DNA of 64,000 bases from Frateuria terrea (GTDB lineage Bacteria; Pseudomonadota; Gammaproteobacteria; Xanthomonadales; Rhodanobacteraceae). Shown piece by piece: positions 63,945 to 64,000 of the stretch. The stretch spans positions 372,001-436,000 of the forward strand of contig NZ_FOXL01000002.1 in NCBI RefSeq assembly GCF_900115705.1, read 5' to 3'. A model generated the notes under the pieces. That model was not told where the DNA came from and ran no database searches. It saw nothing but the letters and a program-made list of their open reading frames with translations. Both the position numbers and the translations under genes were made by a program. Each line of letters opens with the position of its first letter. Positions within the stretch are counted from its first letter, which is position 1.

Positions 63945-64000
63945 GGCCGCGGCGTAGCGCATCTGCCGCGGCCTCCACCCTGAAGAAAGTTCCGGGTTGA

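Overview
The window is a GC-rich, densely coded chromosomal segment. It looks like a member of the Rhodanobacteraceae/Xanthomonadaceae (Dyella, Luteibacter, Rhodanobacter or Frateuria type). The basis is a secreted effector with a Xanthomonadales type IV secretion signal (XVIPCD), a three-domain LigD ligase, several c-di-GMP enzymes and many plant-polymer hydrolases. I see no rRNA, tRNA, CRISPR array, transposase, integrase or phage gene. All coordinates come from reading the sequence by eye.

Layout. 1-6.6 kb: an OmpR-type regulator with a sensor kinase cut by the left edge, a PAP2 phosphatase, LigD and a small methyltransferase. 6.9-9.9 kb: a three-gene leftward group made of a tetrapyrrole-methylase-fold protein closely resembling borosin peptide N-methyltransferases, a 90-residue candidate precursor peptide, and a periplasmic-sensor diguanylate cyclase. 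This is the most unusual system here. 10-17 kb: a peroxiredoxin, a PadR repressor/permease pair with a perfect operator, an M61 peptidase and small proteins. 16.9-18.9 kb: a TetR/nitrilase-like operon. 18.9-21 kb: a type IV secretion antibacterial effector and its LprI-like immunity gene, visibly less GC-rich than their surroundings. 21-31 kb: an esterase, a MarR-GNAT fusion, a DUF2384-like protein, a cupin/AhpD/NAD(P)-binding operon divergent from a CadC-type regulator, a GNAT enzyme, a beta-propeller protein, and YdeI-like and DUF3228 proteins.

31.5-47.6 kb: an HD-GYP protein convergent with a 7-TM protein that lacks an output domain, a methyltransferase, MtfA, a TonB-like protein, a parallel beta-helix protein with a clear terminator, PyrC, two secreted proteins, an exonuclease/endonuclease-family enzyme with a decayed copy nearby, an MFS exporter and an EptA-like sulfatase-fold transferase. 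47.7-59.2 kb: carbohydrate genes (GH3 beta-glucosidase divergent from a GH43/F5-8C/FnIII enzyme, then GH27 alpha-galactosidase) interleaved with a flavodoxin, an AraC regulator, a tautomerase, a second diguanylate cyclase and a frameshifted secreted protein. 59.4-63.9 kb: isochorismatase overlapping a GlxA-type regulator, a LysR/lipocalin divergent pair, a CHMI-like isomerase and a sulfotransferase-like protein.

Themes: interbacterial competition and peptide natural products (borosin-like locus, T4SS effector), plant polysaccharide use, c-di-GMP signalling (two GGDEF, one HD-GYP), and local repressors whose inverted repeats lie at or near their own start codons (PadR, TetR, MarR).
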